DNA from: Rutpela maculata
Lineage: Eukaryota > Arthropoda > Insecta > Coleoptera > Cerambycidae
Length of the DNA stretch: 64,000 nt
Reading direction: 5' to 3'
Assembly (NCBI GenBank): GCA_936432065.2
Contig: OW386288.2
Coordinates: 11,644,706 to 11,708,705 of the forward strand
Shown here: one piece after another, positions 9,053 through 22,200 of the stretch
How the letters are laid out: every line of letters begins with the position of its first letter
How positions within the stretch are numbered: position 1 is the stretch's first letter
Made by a program: the position numbers and the translations under genes
The notes under the pieces: model-generated
Told to the model about the DNA's origin: nothing
Databases searched by the model: none
The model's input: the letters and a program-made list of their open reading frames with translations, nothing else

Positions 9053-11624
9053 GTCCGGTGGCGTAGAATATTGCAAAAACAGAGGTAATCGTGCACTTGA
9101 AGCAAAGATCATGAAACTTGGTACATTTATGGATAATAGTATATACTTCAATTTTAAGATTAGAGCCCACTCGAAAATCCAAAATGGTGGTCGTGGCGGA
9201 GATTTTTCAAAATGGCCGCCGAAAATGCAAAAAACTATATATCTGGGAGTTTTCGCCGTATTAATGTAGGGTTTTCACATAATCTAAGTAAATTGATATG
9301 ACTAATTTAGACAATCTCGTAACCACCATGAGGGAAATGGGAAATCCATTCTGTGATCCCAGCAGCGATCTTCTCGTTTTGGATACGAGGGAGATTGTCA
9401 ATCCCAGTGTTGTGGAGCCCATTCGTAATTTAGAGAACATTGGTAGAAGTCAGTGCAAGTCGTTTTGAGAGGAAAGCATCATATCACAGTCTGTGAATAT
9501 GGATGTTGAAATTAAAAAAAATAAACTCCCCATTTTTAAAACGCCTCCGTCTAAACGAAAGAAACGGGAGAAACTTGAAATCGACTCTCCTAAACAAGAC
9601 AGAAGCCTTTTCTTACGACTGTACATTGGATATCAAGTCCGTGGAGGCGATCTTGAAGACTTCTTTAGGCATGAAAATCATTCATATCCAGTGTCACTTT
9701 CGGATTACGGTAGAATCAGATTAGGCCAAAAATCAGATATACTGGATTGCTTTGCAAAATTACAACGCACCATAGAAGGGGAGGAAACGCAAAATGATGA
9801 TAATTTTGGCCATGGCTACGATTTTGTTTTGCTAGATGGAGCGGCCATTGTGAACATGATCAGCCCTACTGGAGACGACACATTCCAAAATTACGTAAAA
9901 AAATTTTCAGAATACCTCCTCAAGCAGTTCCGTCCTACAGTCCAACGAGTTGATGTCGTTTTTGATTCATATTACACGGACAGTTTAAAGGCAGGTATGC
10001 GGAAGAAGAAGGGAACGAAACTCGTTGGCGTGTGGAACTCACCAAACGTGTCCCGAAAGATTGGAAAGGTTTTCTTAGGACGAATCAAAACAAAGAAGAA
10101 CTATTTCAACTCTTAGGCTACACATCTTCCAAAAATTAGATTTCCCGGAATAGTAATAGTCACAAATGGACAAGGCATCACAAGCAACTGCAATAAAATA
10201 GACATTTCAAGACTATCCCCATGCAACCAAGAGGAAGCTGACACGCGCATCTTCCTGCACGCCCATAATGGAGTCAGTCTTGGAGCCCGCAATTTGCTGA
10301 TCTGGTCCGTAGATTCAGATGTTGTGGTTCTGGCAGCCAGTCTTGCGAGAAATCTGAATTACGATCACCTTGACATCGCTTTCTCTGTAGGGAAATCATT
10401 CAGGTGAGTGCGGTCGTTTTTATTTCTTGTGAAGTAATAATATGTCTTTATAATTTTGGTACTTTTACTCTCCAGGTATATTAATGCGACAGTTATTGCT
10501 GATAATTTAGGAGTTGAGAAATGTGAAGCCCTGATGTCATTTCATGCGCTATCAGGCTGTGACACAACATCCTCTTTTCTGGGCAAAGGAAAACAAACAC
10601 GACGTGGTCTAACTTTCCCGCAGTAACAGCGGCTTTGAAGGCGCTTTCCCAGACCCCAGAACTGACAACAGTAGGTTCCTGTTTCTCAACTATAGAACGA
10701 TTTGTGGTACTCATGTATAACAGAACAAGTTCAGAAGATTCAGTGAACGTCGCACGGCACACCATGTTCGTACGCAAAAACCGGCAGATTGGAAATATAT
10801 GACCTACTCAGGATGCATTGCGCCAACATACCCTACGTGTGGCATATTAAGCTGGGCATATATGGGGGCAAGCTTTACTGTAAAGTCCAGTTTTACCCTC
10901 ACCTGCGGACTTTGGATGAGAGAAATCATCGGACGGAACCTGGGAAGTGAGTATACGTTATTCGTATGGGCGCATCCAATTTCAATCTAATTTACATTAC
11001 AATTTTAAAGTTTATTCCCTTGACATTTAATTTACCTTATATGTCTCGTCTTTTATCAGATCAAATGGATGACACTGCCTCCAGCATCAGAGGCATGCAG
11101 AGAAGTGTTGAAGTGCGAGTGCAAGAAAGGCTGCTCATCAAGAAGCTGCAGATGTAGAAAAGCTAATTTGCCCTGCAGTGAACTTTGCTTTTGTGGTGGA
11201 TGCGAGCCGAACAGTTCATAAATTAATTACACTAAGTATAAAACTGCAGTGCAGTATTTGAAATATAGCTTGATTTTACACCTGAATTGTGATTTGATTT
11301 AAAAATGCAGTTATCCCCATAAATAGTCAACATACTGACTAAGTGATATTTCTTTAAAGAAAATTCCACTTTTTATTGCAAAGTCGGCGTTCTATAAGTT
11401 AACTTAGTAGGATTCTGTGAAAATCCTGCATGAATACAGCTAAAACTGACGAAGATATCAAACTTTTTGCAATTACTGCGGCCATTTTGAAAAACCGCCA
11501 TCACGACCGCCATTTTGGATTTTTGAGTGGGCTCTATTCTTAAAATTGAAGTATGCGCTATTATCTGCAAGTGTTCAAAGTTTAATTTTTTTTCCTTGAA
11601 GTGCACGATTATTTACCACCGGGC
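9053..11624 (+). mobile_element. Long-TIR transposon carrying an XPG-like nuclease/CXC gene
   Basis: The ends CCGGTGG (9055) and CCACCGG (11622) begin inverted repeats of ~200-250 bp. The two arms share TAATCGTGCACTT, ATACTTCAATTTTAAGA, AGAGCCCACTC and TTTTTCAAAATGGCCGC. A three-exon gene (9302-11221) fills the inside. No target duplication could be resolved, so exact ends are uncertain by a few bases. The superfamily is not certain. A nuclease of this type next to cysteine-rich motifs is known from Academ elements, but I cannot confirm that assignment. Confidence 0.75.
9302..11221 (+). pseudogene. XPG/FEN-like nuclease with CXC tail, transposon-encoded, inactivated
   Basis: Predicted exons are 9302-10403, 10476-10946 and 11060-11221, with GTGAGT donors and CAG acceptors; codon AGG is split by intron 1. 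Domain order: NPFCDPSSDLLVLDT; KKNKLPIF; LLDGAAIVNMI and VDVVFDSYYTDSLK (XPG N-like); then EEADTRIFLHA, WSVDSDVVVLA and SGCDTTSSFLGKGK (the E-A-D, D-x-D and GCD..GKG pattern of XPG internal regions); finally CECKKGCSSRSCRCRK and CSELCFCGGC, a tesmin/TSO1-like CXC motif. Breaks: TGA 9466, frame shifts near 10020, 10130 and 10590, TGA 10800, TAA 10848, further stops before intron 2. The N-terminus is truncated at the repeat. Family recognition is from memory; the acid pattern is seen. Confidence 0.75.
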
Positions 11625-11649
11625 TGGATTAAATATATGATCAAATATT

Positions 11650-11925
11650 ATGTTCATTCAAAAGTCCTCGGGGTTAATTGTCAGTTTTGCAGATGACACC
11701 ACCGTTCTCTACACAGCCGATATATTGTTAGTTAAAGCTGAAAAAGATTTTAAAATGCTTAGCAATTGGTTCGACTCAAGAGTTTTAACGATTAATTTCA
11801 AAAAGACAAAATATGTACCTTTTTCTGTAACTAAACTAAATGCACTGTTTTCACTCAAAATTCGTGACCGAGCTGGAACTCCATGTTTGAAATTCCTACA
11901 GTAGAAGAAATTGCTGCTTATTTCA
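11650..11925 (+). pseudogene. LINE reverse transcriptase fragment (motif C)
   Basis: The frame begins near the catalytic SFADDTTVLY box, followed by the usual region (KDFKMLSNWFDSRVLTINF, KTKYVPFS) seen after it in Jockey/I-type LINEs. Upstream palm motifs are absent. Only ~85 codons remain. It immediately follows the XPG/CXC element, which may have inserted into it. Confidence 0.8.
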
Positions 11926-11930
11926 ATATA

Positions 11931-13261
11931 GAATGGGGTGATATTTGGATGGTATTATCTTCATTTATCGTTGTCTGTTTGATGTTACTGGATGTTCACT
12001 AGCAAATTTCTTCTTTTAATCATAATGCTTTTTTAATGTTCCTGATTTCCTCATTTCATTCGCTGGCTATGATAAAAAAAAATGATGATATGACCCAGTT
12101 TTGGATATAAGATTAGGAACCTTTTCCCCTTTAACTTTTTAATCCTTGATCAGTGGTATAGTTTAAACATCCCTCTGGATAGCGAGTATTCTTATAAAAC
12201 GGATTCTTTGGGTAACCACTTTTATGAAATGGTTCTTTTCATAGTTAACTGCTGTAAATCTTCCCTTTCCGTAGAACTGATAACTATTTGAAATTCTGAA
12301 ATTCTCTTGAAAATTTATAAAACTCTAATCAGTTCTCTCCTCATCGATCGATTTCAACTTTGTGAACACCAATCCAATTAAATAAAATAGACAAAGGATG
12401 TAACTGTCTTTACTGATTTGATCGTTTGATCTATATTGTAGTTAGCCTCTGATTTTTTATAGTTTTTGTATAAATAGAATCTCTCTCATGTTGATAAAGA
12501 AATGAAACCGAATTAATTTCATAATGAAATTGGTATGATACGTGGTGAACCCTTTATCTGAGATTGACAATATACTACATTATATGATGACTTTTTCAGA
12601 TAGGCATTGGCGTGAAACAGAAAGAAAATAATTAGTTAACACATTTCAGCTAGGGAGATTTTTCCTGTGTCTGAACTGTACTATGTGTTCTCTAATAGGT
12701 TTGGAAATGTAAAAATTTGCTTTAATATGATGATTGAACGTAACGCAATTGGCATATTCGCGAAAGTTCGTTTATCAACGGTAATTTTGTTGATTTTCAA
12801 TCCATATTTCAAACTTAGTGAGCCGATATTCGATTAAAGTAGAGTTGATGTTCTGAAATTTGAATTTCCGCATTCTCATTTTTTATTCATTTGTGTAGTT
12901 TAATGCTCGAATGTCGCATAGATTTAACGACGTGCAATTTCTGTAATGGCATGAGTATATTTAAACATAAGAGTCAAGCTAATACCTTATTTGTACAGAT
13001 GAGGACGAAAGTTTGTTTAGTAGTATGGAAATGAATTTGTGAGGGATATTTTCCAGTAAAGTAGTCTAGATATACATTAAGGATAAGGATTATAGGTAAA
13101 TATTAAACAAAACTATACAGTTTTTATTCGCAAAATAATCCAAAAAACAGTAAACATATTAGGTATAGCTATGTTAATTATTATAATAGCTATACAAAGA
13201 TACTAATTTAGATGCCTTAGTGCATTTAAAATTTGTAAAATTTCTTTGGAGAACACTCTAG
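11931..13261. other. No gene recognised
   Basis: 1.3 kb of AT-rich sequence without a long frame, repeat end or RNA motif that I can identify. Confidence 0.4.
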
Positions 13262-13308
13262 TGTGGGAGCTAGTCGGCTTTTTCGGCACATCATCGTTTT
13301 ATGTACTA
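13262..13308 (+). repeat. Repeat W terminal fragment
   Basis: The core GGGAGCTAGTCGGCTTTTTC followed by CATCATCGTTT matches the outer end of family W at 6650 and the inverted end at 43430-43466. Confidence 0.65.
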
Positions 13309-13449
13309 TGAGATATTTTTATACTAACATCTAGCTCCTGAATATCACTACATACCCAACGCGCGCGTGCTCAAATTCAATCGCTTGCCAGCAGCCTAAA
13401 CCAGTAGCACGTGAAACAGCTGTTTTTTGGTCTGTCTGGTAAACTTTAG

Positions 13450-14712
13450 GTATCTCGGTTTTTGCATATTTTCTAAAAAGCAATAGGTAAATAGAGCACA
13501 TTTACGAAAAAAAAATTACGGATGAACCATACAATTAACAGAAAAAAAAATGAAAAGAGGTACTGAGTGGGGTAACAGTAACATTATGCAAATGAAGTAA
13601 GTAGTATTTAAAATGTACATACGTAATCTGAAACTAACAATAAAATGATGTAAAATTATGCATTTACTTACTGCACTGTTTTGACGAGTGGCTAATATCT
13701 GCCCTACTGTCCTACATTTGAGGTTAGGTTAGGTTGAGGTTGTGTTATGTTACTTTTACTTCCACGTCCAGTGGAAGTATAGTAACGACAAAAAAAATTT
13801 TAAAAATTTTTATTGTTCAAATAGGCTTAGAAAGTCACGAAACGTCGAGATTTTAAGTTTGAGCGAAAAAAAAAATTTCTGTCTATCGGTCTGTCGGTCT
13901 GTCTGTAACTTTTTTTTATGCGCACGTTTACTCTGGAACCGTTTGAGATATTTACTTGAAATTTGGTACACGTATGTACTTTAACGAGATCTAGAACTAG
14001 ATTATATTTTCATCTTGTTCCTCGAAGGGTTGTGGGGTAAATTGGGGTAAATTTGGGGAAAATAGGTAAATCAAGCAGGTAAGAGCCCAGAAAATTGGTA
14101 TTTAGTATATACAAGAGAAGGTGAGGTCTCAAAAAAAATTTTGGCATTAGCCACCCCCATTACCACCCCCACCCCATTATTAAAGGGGATGAAAAAAAAT
14201 TGTGATTTAGGATGTGTACAAGAACCAGAAACCTCAAAATGTTTTTTTACTTCATCCACCCCCACTATCACCCCCTATCACCACCCCCACCCCGCTGCCA
14301 ATGAGAGGTATCGTTTTATGGGTTTTTGGGGTAGAGGATTTCAAATATTACATTATTAAAGTTCCATAAATAATTATTTCCACATACAAAATTTTTTAGT
14401 TGTGAGTGACTTAGATAAAAAATCTGGATGTGGAAGTAGTGATTCCTTGGGCAGCGGTTTTTTATTATTACTAAAAAGTACATAGGTTACGAGGCAATTG
14501 CAATACTTCATTGTAGCACTATTTACTTTAATTTGAATGATTTACAATCCACTGTTGCGGCACCCAGCACCTCTTTTCGCTCCTCGGCCCCGTAACTTTC
14601 CCATTTTTTTTTCTCTTAATTATATGGTTCATACGCAATTTTTTTTTTCGTAAATGTGCTCTATTTATCATATACTATTCATTACTTTTTAGAAAATTTG
14701 CAGAATCCGGAT
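13450..14712. mobile_element. Foldback element split by repeat Y copy 1
   Basis: Positions 13450-13555 and 14602-14712 are inverted copies of each other. They share AAATAGAGCACATTTACG and a block ending in AACCATA.AATTAA. The loop carries repeat Y (13758-14463). The outer ends and target duplication were not resolved. Confidence 0.6.
13758..14463 (+). mobile_element. Repeat family Y, copy 1 (~700-bp non-autonomous element)
   Basis: The left end forms a hairpin (ACTTCCAC..GTGGAAGT) followed by ATAGTAACGAC. The right end is CTGGATGTGGAAGTAGT then GATTCCTTGGGCAGCGG. Inside are a (CTGT)n run, an ACTCTGGAACCGTTTGAGA block, and two C-rich tracts (14150-14185, 14260-14300). No coding capacity. Other copies are at 31686, 32402, 46030, 57201 and 58982. 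Confidence 0.8.
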
Positions 14713-15849
14713 CCTTTTTGATGTGTAATGCAGTGACGTAACAGTAACTGAGTGGACCCCTCCGCAAACGTTTTCAGGGGGCCCCCCTCTCTATAACGAG
14801 TGGAAAATGATAATTCTTACCTTCATTACTATCAGGTTGATTAGGTGAAATACATATCTGTGAAAAGCAAATCTGGCCGCAGAGTTTTGATTGGAGGTCG
14901 GCCATCCGTCAATGTGCCGCCCCGCCGCCAGCTGGCCGGGCCCCCCGCGGTGCGGGGTCTGCGCAACTGGTGTAATGGCTTTACTGAAACAGGGAGATAA
15001 TTATTCATAATTTAATTGCTGAATAAGTGACATCTTAAATATGACGTGTTGTTAGCTTTCGGGATACATATTTCATTATCGCTATTTGATCTTGGCTATA
15101 TCCGTGGCATATTAAGTTCTTTAACTGGACGTTATTTTTTTTAAGTATAAAGCTCCAGAGAGATCCATTAAATTTGTTTCTTTAAATAGTTATTCTGATG
15201 GATATTGGTAAAGTTTAAAAATTTATTAAAAAAAAAAGAACTCCAAACACACGATCGAGAATATCTGCGCTTGCGCGGGTACATAGTGACATTCAGGGGC
15301 TAGACGCTAGTTATTTTTATCACTTTATGAATGATAACAGATACGTCATGATCACCGTTTAAAGATCAGTGGAATTGCGTAATCGTTAAAAGTCTTATTT
15401 TTCTTTGAGTACGTAAAAAAACCGTTTGGAATTTCTAGCTCTGTGGGCACAATTTTTGAGTCGAACTAATTATTTTTTTAATTGTGACTGCCATGGTCAA
15501 TATTTCCTTAAGAAATGGTCAGCTTTTTGTTTCTTTCTAATAGTGTTATCTACTTGCCAAATATGAGTTTCGTACGCTCACAAATAAGTGGGCCTTGTAA
15601 TGATGGTATAATTTCTTTGTTCTTTATATCTTGAACTATGGCCAAACTGACGGGTTGACATTCGAGTTGACATATGCCAGAAGTCTATTTGATCGTGATT
15701 ATAGTCCAGTATATTAAAACAGGACAGTTGCAATGATGGGTTTCCACAAAAGCAATCTAGTTCCCGCATTACAACCTTTTGAAACGGGTCTAAGTTGGGT
15801 TCAAACTTCATTATTAAAGAGAATAATCCTGAATATAATCTTTATTACC
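14713..15849. other. No gene recognised; GC-rich island inside
   Basis: Positions 14730-14980 are strikingly GC-rich for this window (GGGGGCCCCCC near 14777, CCGCCCCGCCGCCAGC near 14918) and may be a fragment of an unrelated mobile element. The minus-strand frame 15578-15811 has no recognised domain. Confidence 0.35.
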
Positions 15850-15975
15850 CGCAACTGTCTGAAGAAAAGTAGGCTTATCGAAAGTAGACAACGCTAACTC
15901 CGATAAGGTTAATGTTGGTAAAGGCGTTAGACAGGGCAGTATGCTGTCACTAATCCTCCTTAACATTAAATAAAA
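15850..15975 (+). pseudogene. Short LINE reverse transcriptase fragment (motif B)
   Basis: The frame reads VDNANSDKVNVGKGVRQGSM then LSLILLNI. The GVRQG..LS..LFNI signature is typical of the RTE side of the LINE tree, unlike the GVPQGS form elsewhere in this window. Fewer than 45 codons remain, ending in a stop. Confidence 0.65.
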
Positions 15976-16731
15976 TATGTCGCACTTAAAATCAATTTTC
16001 AGTGTAATTATCTTATTAATATATGTTATGCACATGTTTATCCTTCATTATCGGTATTACCTTGTAATATTGTCACATGGGGCCTACTCAGTGGTATTTA
16101 ATTCAAAAAGTAATCTTATGTATAATTTTTAACATTGATTTGACTGATAGAATGCCTTTTTACATGTATGTTCAAGAGGTATGTTTTTAGAAGCCAGAAT
16201 ATTTACTAACGTAATATTTTGTCGAATTTCTCTATACATTTCCTTAAATATATAAGGAATAAAAAACCATACTCCGGACTAATGTCCCGCCGAGCGATAG
16301 ATTACAAATTACAAGCCCGGCCGCGTTAAGTGCAATAACTATGTATTGCCACAAAACGCTAAAGCTTCGATTGCAACAAACACCAGCCGAAAGACTTATT
16401 CCTACTCAAGGGAGCTCTCGTGCCAGTCACTTCACACCACTTGCAGACTGCAGTTTCCAGCTATTGGCTCTCGTCAGTGCATGGTAGGTCCGGAATGGCT
16501 GTAATGAGAACTTTGATCACTCTTGGTACATGACGAGATTTATAATCTGTTTAATATTTATCTGTGGTTTATTTTCATGTTATATACTAAATGTGTGCAA
16601 TGATATACGGAACCTAACCTAACCTAAACTTGATTGTCTTATATCTACACGTCCATAGCAACAAAGACCAGTAAATCTGAATATAACTTGTGTTTCATAT
16701 TCACTGTAAAGTTAAACTAGTGGAAGCATTA
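15976..16731. other. No gene recognised
   Basis: No coding signal. Three CCTAA units at 16612-16626 resemble the insect telomere repeat but are too few to mean anything. Confidence 0.35.
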
Positions 16732-18608
16732 TACTCTTCGCCGATTTACTAAGCTTTTTATATCATGGGGTCATTTTGTGTTTGTAAAAACTTAAAAATA
16801 CCTACTAATTTGAACAGTAAAATATACGAGGATAATGTAACAGCAATTAAAATCACTCTGATATTTGTTAATTATTCATAAATCCACACAGACTATACTA
16901 CTCATTTTAAATTTTATTAACGCGTGACGTGGTTAGAGGTAATTTTATTGTTGTTAGATTGCTGCCCTGTCAATAACAAATGTAATACTAATATTTTAAC
17001 TACTAGTTTTCCAGTTTGCAAATAAATGTTTTATGAATTTTAGGAAGTGCGAAGAGGCGCATATTTTCGGCCACAACATTGTTGTATTTCATGTTAGAGA
17101 AAAAATAAAAAAAGCGTCAGAAAGCTTGATCAATTTTCTTTAGAATTGGTGTCTACAAATATTTTGAAAAAACTGATAATTAGCAAGATTCTTGGGAAAA
17201 TGAAAGAAATTTCACGTTTTCCTAGAAAATGCATGTGAATCTTAAAAAAATCATTCTTCCCAGAAACGTTTGCTTTAAAGGACCGAGATTAACGGAGCGT
17301 CTAGGTAATACATGATATTAAGAGTACATCGTAATTGAGATTAATTTCAGTTAATTACCGATTAATTACGGTGACAAAATAGCGAAACTTTACCGAAAAA
17401 GAAAAAGTTCTTATTTCCGCCCCTTCTATTTCCCTCATTTTTGTCACGAGACAAAAAATAAAAAAAGAGTTTTAGCAAATTTAACTCTATTTAAATTTGT
17501 TAGAGTATTTTTTGGCCCAGGAACCAAAGTTAAGGAGTTACCAACTTTTTAAACAAGAAATGTGCACTTTTTTCCGGACATCGCCACATATTTCAGTAAA
17601 TATATTCTAAACGAAAAAAAATATCAAAATTCTGATGGAATCAAAATATTTGTAATGAAATGATGAATTTTTTAATTTTGGGCTAGCGCTTGCCGTTTCA
17701 GAGATATCGGCGAAAAATAGTTAAAGAAAAGCATGCATGTACGATGCCGCGACGCAAAGAGGAAGAGTTCTAGATGATCTGCATCGTAAATTGCACAAGG
17801 CAAATCGAAAATTCGGCTCGGCACGAACGAATAAAAAGTGTCATTTTTTGACATTTAGCCAAAAGGGCAAACAAAATGTCAGTCACACATCAATATGGTA
17901 ATGGTGAAGTTTACAAGTCATGGCTGCCATACAAATTTACTGCTTGAACTATACTGCGCTTGCGTAACCATTGACGTCACGGCTTTTAGCGGGAACAGTC
18001 ATTTACAAATTATAAATTGAATTTAAAATTATTTATCGTCCATAAAAAAAGTTACCGTTACATATACTTAGTTATTATTAGTCCTAGAATGCAAATTGAA
18101 TGTAAATACAAATTATTGTTTCACAATCTATAGGACACTTTTCACATGTTTCTTGTAAATAATGTTAGTTTTTGGACATTTTAAATTTTGTCATACCAAC
18201 TTTGTTGTGAAAAAAAATATTAGTAAAATGTATAGACAAAAAAAATTATAGAGAATAACATTTCGCAAGATTTCTACTTACAAGTGACAAAAATTAAGAA
18301 TTTTTTTTTTTTTTATTTAAATGATTAATAACTTTTTTATTTACTTATTGATTTTTTTCAAAAACAATAGAATTCTTCCTCTAACTAACACTAACTTACT
18401 TTCCAAATTTCAATACAATTGGACTTTTCTTTCTTAAGTTATCGTGCTTACAAGAAACGTGACTGACGGACGGACGGACATTTTGAAAGTTGTTCAGAAT
18501 TCGTTCACTAACATAATGATATGAAATGTTTTTCTCTACGAGCGATATTTACTGTTTTAGAAATATGCCTATCAAATGCAATATACTCTTCGTTTTTGCG
18601 AAGAGTAT
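16732..18608 (+). mobile_element. Repeat family X, longest copy
   Basis: It begins ATACTCTTCGCC and ends GCGAAGAGTAT, giving an 11-bp inverted terminal match. The right end is itself a hairpin (stem TATACTCTTCG, 18582-18609). It includes a conserved block with TTATCGTGCTTACAAGAAAC and a CGGA tandem run (18465-18480), shared with copies at 24507-26165 and 48926-49215. No coding region was found. Superfamily unknown. Confidence 0.65.
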
Positions 18609-18609
18609 A

Positions 18610-19255
18610 ATATATATAATTAAAATGAATATTGTAATTTTTAAGTCTAACTTTCTCCTTGTTATTCGAATATGTAAATGATTTCCCCGCGTTATAAAAT
18701 ATAAGGGTGCAGTTACTACTGAACTGCTGGACTAATATCCATATTGGTTTACAAATGTAGATGTCACGTGACTAAACGGAAATCACTTTCCAACGTTGAA
18801 TTCAAATTTCACAATTTCCTCTTCGAATCGTGCCTCTAATTTTACGTTAAGTGTTCCTAATGTATTTATATGTCAATTTTCTGATTCGCCTTAATCGAGA
18901 TCCTTCGTTATATCCTCCACCTCCGTCTTAAACGATGTTGATGTTTTTATTTCATTTACATCCGTTAATTTCCTTGCACTTTGTTTACGAAATCGCCCTT
19001 ATTTTGATGGCTGACTAATTATTCGGTTGGAAAGCTACAAATAGAACTAATTATTTGGGTATTAATTACTTTGTCTCACAAAGCTTGACCTACATTTATT
19101 TGTTGACAAGGCAAACAGCAGCCCCACGTTAAAAAATGTCATAATGTGTAAAATATATTATGTAAAAATTGAAAAGAAAGCATTTGAGAATTCTATGTTT
19201 GTAAAACGCTTGTTCTGGGGGATAAAAGTACAAAATAAATCCATCTAGCAAGAAT
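18610..19255. other. No gene recognised
   Basis: AT-rich spacer between repeat X and the next transposon. Confidence 0.4.
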
Positions 19256-22200
19256 TTAGGGTGGCCCATCTTTTTCGAAATCGAAATTTTTTATTTCTCA
19301 CCCCTGCAAATGGTTCCATTTGAAGAAAAAACAGTCCCCTCAAAATATTATTGAGGCAAATTGAAGGCAAGGGGTGCCGCAGAATGCATTATTATGCAAT
19401 AATAAAAGTAAATGGAATTATTTACATTCTTTGGTTGATGCATTGTTTTTTTTTTTTTTAATCAGCAACATTTATCTTTAGAATGACTAATCAAGTCATA
19501 CAAATATCAAAGACATTATCTGTTGTGACTATGACATGTGTCATACTACTGTAAATTCGTAGTCTAAGAAAACTAGACTAGAAGTTTTTGAAATAAAACT
19601 CTCGTTTTATCTTTGTGTATTTTATTATGAAACGTTTTTTTCATACATAGTACCAAATATTATCCTAAATCTACAAGACATATAGTAATAAAAACAATAT
19701 TTTTTGCACTAGGCCAAAGCATGCGACAGGGTTTCTTTTTTTACATTTGGAAACTGTGATTTATAATCATTTACAACTTGGAGTAAAAACTGTTTTTGGT
19801 CTTCATTTTTTGTTAAAATGTCATTATAGTCAGTAATAAATTTGATTCCTCTCTCAGCGGCATCATTTACAACTTTAATTTTGTTTACAATATTGAAACA
19901 TCGGGTATAACTTTCATTTTCCCTCCATGTTGTTGGATCATTTTCCAAAAATTCCATAGACAAACCTAATTTTTGAAAAAACTGTTTAGTATTCTCGCAT
20001 ATGAAGTCCTGAATTTCCTTGTTTTCAACGTCAGTAATGTTACTAATCATAAGTCGTTTAATACCCTCTTGATTTGGTGCTTTCCTATTCAAAGCTTTAA
20101 CCATTTCTCTTTTAGTGGTAACTGAAATATCGTCATCAAAGAAAGATAAGCCAACATTTACTGAATTAAGGCACCACAAATGGTTCACTATTTTCCTACT
20201 TGCGGCTTGAGTTATTTGTCAATATTTTGATAATTAATGAGTTCTTTACAAAAGTCTAAGTCATGAAGCGGTGCTTTACTAGCAAATGACGCTGTAAACC
20301 AGGCCTTTACATAAACCTTTACAATAAAGAGACATATATCTTCAATACCTATTTTTTCTTTTTTAGTTAGTTGGAACTGATCTTGGAAAAAAAATATTTT
20401 TAGACAGTAAATGGCTTTGGCCATCCAACGTGCATGGTGAAATGTCCCTGGTTGATAGAATGTCGTGTGAGTGGACTCTTCTTCAACAAAAAGTTTAGAA
20501 AGCATTAAAAATTCTTTATAATCATCACGAGGCTGTTGCAAAGTTAAAGTTGCATTTAGAAACTTTACAATTTCGGCTTTAACTGGTTGTAAAATGTGTT
20601 TAATTTTTGATACCTGAAATCCAGTTTTTAGTTTATTTTGATCTATTTTAGGCCAAAATTCCCTAAAATGTTTAAATAGTGGCACATTTGGACCAGATGA
20701 GGAAGGCATTTTTGTGTCAAACACACTTCTCAAAACCACTTCAAAAATATGATGTCTACAAGGAAAATATAGAATATCTCTTTCTAATTTTTGTTGCAAT
20801 AGTGTGGCTGCCCCATTTATATAACCCATATTTGATGCTGTTGTATCACAACACAAAGCTATTACCTTTTCGTCCAAATTCCATTCACAAAGCACATCAT
20901 AAACTGCTTCAGTCTGTTCTCTTCCAGTTGAATTGGGCAAAGCTGGTACTCCAAGTAGTTGTTCAATATCTCCACTAGTAACTAAGATAGCAAGTCTATC
21001 GATATTTCCCATTCCAGTGAGAGAAGGTAAAAGTTTTCCATCCCAATGGATGACTGGGGCCGGCAATTCAGAATTACCGAAGGCAGTTTTTAATATTTCA
21101 GCTCTTTCTTCGCGGATGCGTTGTCATGTCCTAGTGCTTCTGCTACTGCCGTCAAAATATGGACTCCATACCTGTCGCTTATTTTGCAAGCATCAAATGC
21201 AGCGGCTATTTTTGGTGTGATGATGTTACATGTTCCATACAATCTCCTCTTTTTTGGCTGTGACGGGCCAGGCTGGTCTTGTAACAACTCTTCTTGGGCT
21301 TCGATTATTTCATCTTCATTTTCGTTGAAGTCGGCTGAATTACTACTTGATGATGGACAGGTGACTGTTTCCTCTAATCTAGCTTTTTCTTGTTGACTTC
21401 GTTGCATTCGTTCGGATAATTTCTGTAATTTCTCCTCAGCTGATTTTTCTTGAGAAGCAAGTTGGTAATCAATACCATGCATAAATCCAGGACGTCCCTT
21501 TTTCTTTGGTTAATTAAAAACTGCTTATCTTCATCCATTTTCATCAACTCCAATGCATTTGCATGAGAAACGTCAAAAAGATCGTCCAATTTTTCAACGA
21601 AATTTTTTTCTTTACTCCCGCACTGGCCCTTTTAGCCGATTTTTGTAAGTTCCTCCACTCTGCATAAAGTTTATCTAGTTGTTTAACACAATGAAAATCC
21701 TGACGTGTCGGAATGCGAGCTTTATCCCAAAAAACTGACACCTCTTTTATTGTTAATTTAGCACTTTCATGTACACTTAGCTTCACTTCACGAATGTTAT
21801 AAAAGAGCACTTGTAATACTTGTCTATTAGACGGCAATTTATTGCCAATGATTTGTGACGAATAGTGTCTAACTAAGTAAATGAAAGTATCCTTTCGTAA
21901 GGATCTAACATCAGCCATCGTTAAATATTTTTTCAAAAAGGAACGTATGCTAGAACTTATAATGTCACCACTGTAAACCACAATTGCAAACTGACATAAA
22001 AACCTACCGTAGGTGCATTATATTTCCAAACTTCCAAAACAAATAATTTCTAGGAAATAATTACACCAATAAAACATTATGAGAAAAGAGATAGATATTT
22101 GTATTTTAAGTAAAATTTAAGTGTATTACCGTAATAAAATCTTATCTACAAATTTCTACCTGAATGCGGCACGGGTTACCGTTCACCGAATTATCTGAAA

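Noticed and set aside
13712..13732. TTAGG-like telomere repeats (also CCTAA x3 at 16612-16626)
   Set aside because: Only two to three units at each place; expected by chance in AT-rich DNA and not an interstitial telomere array.
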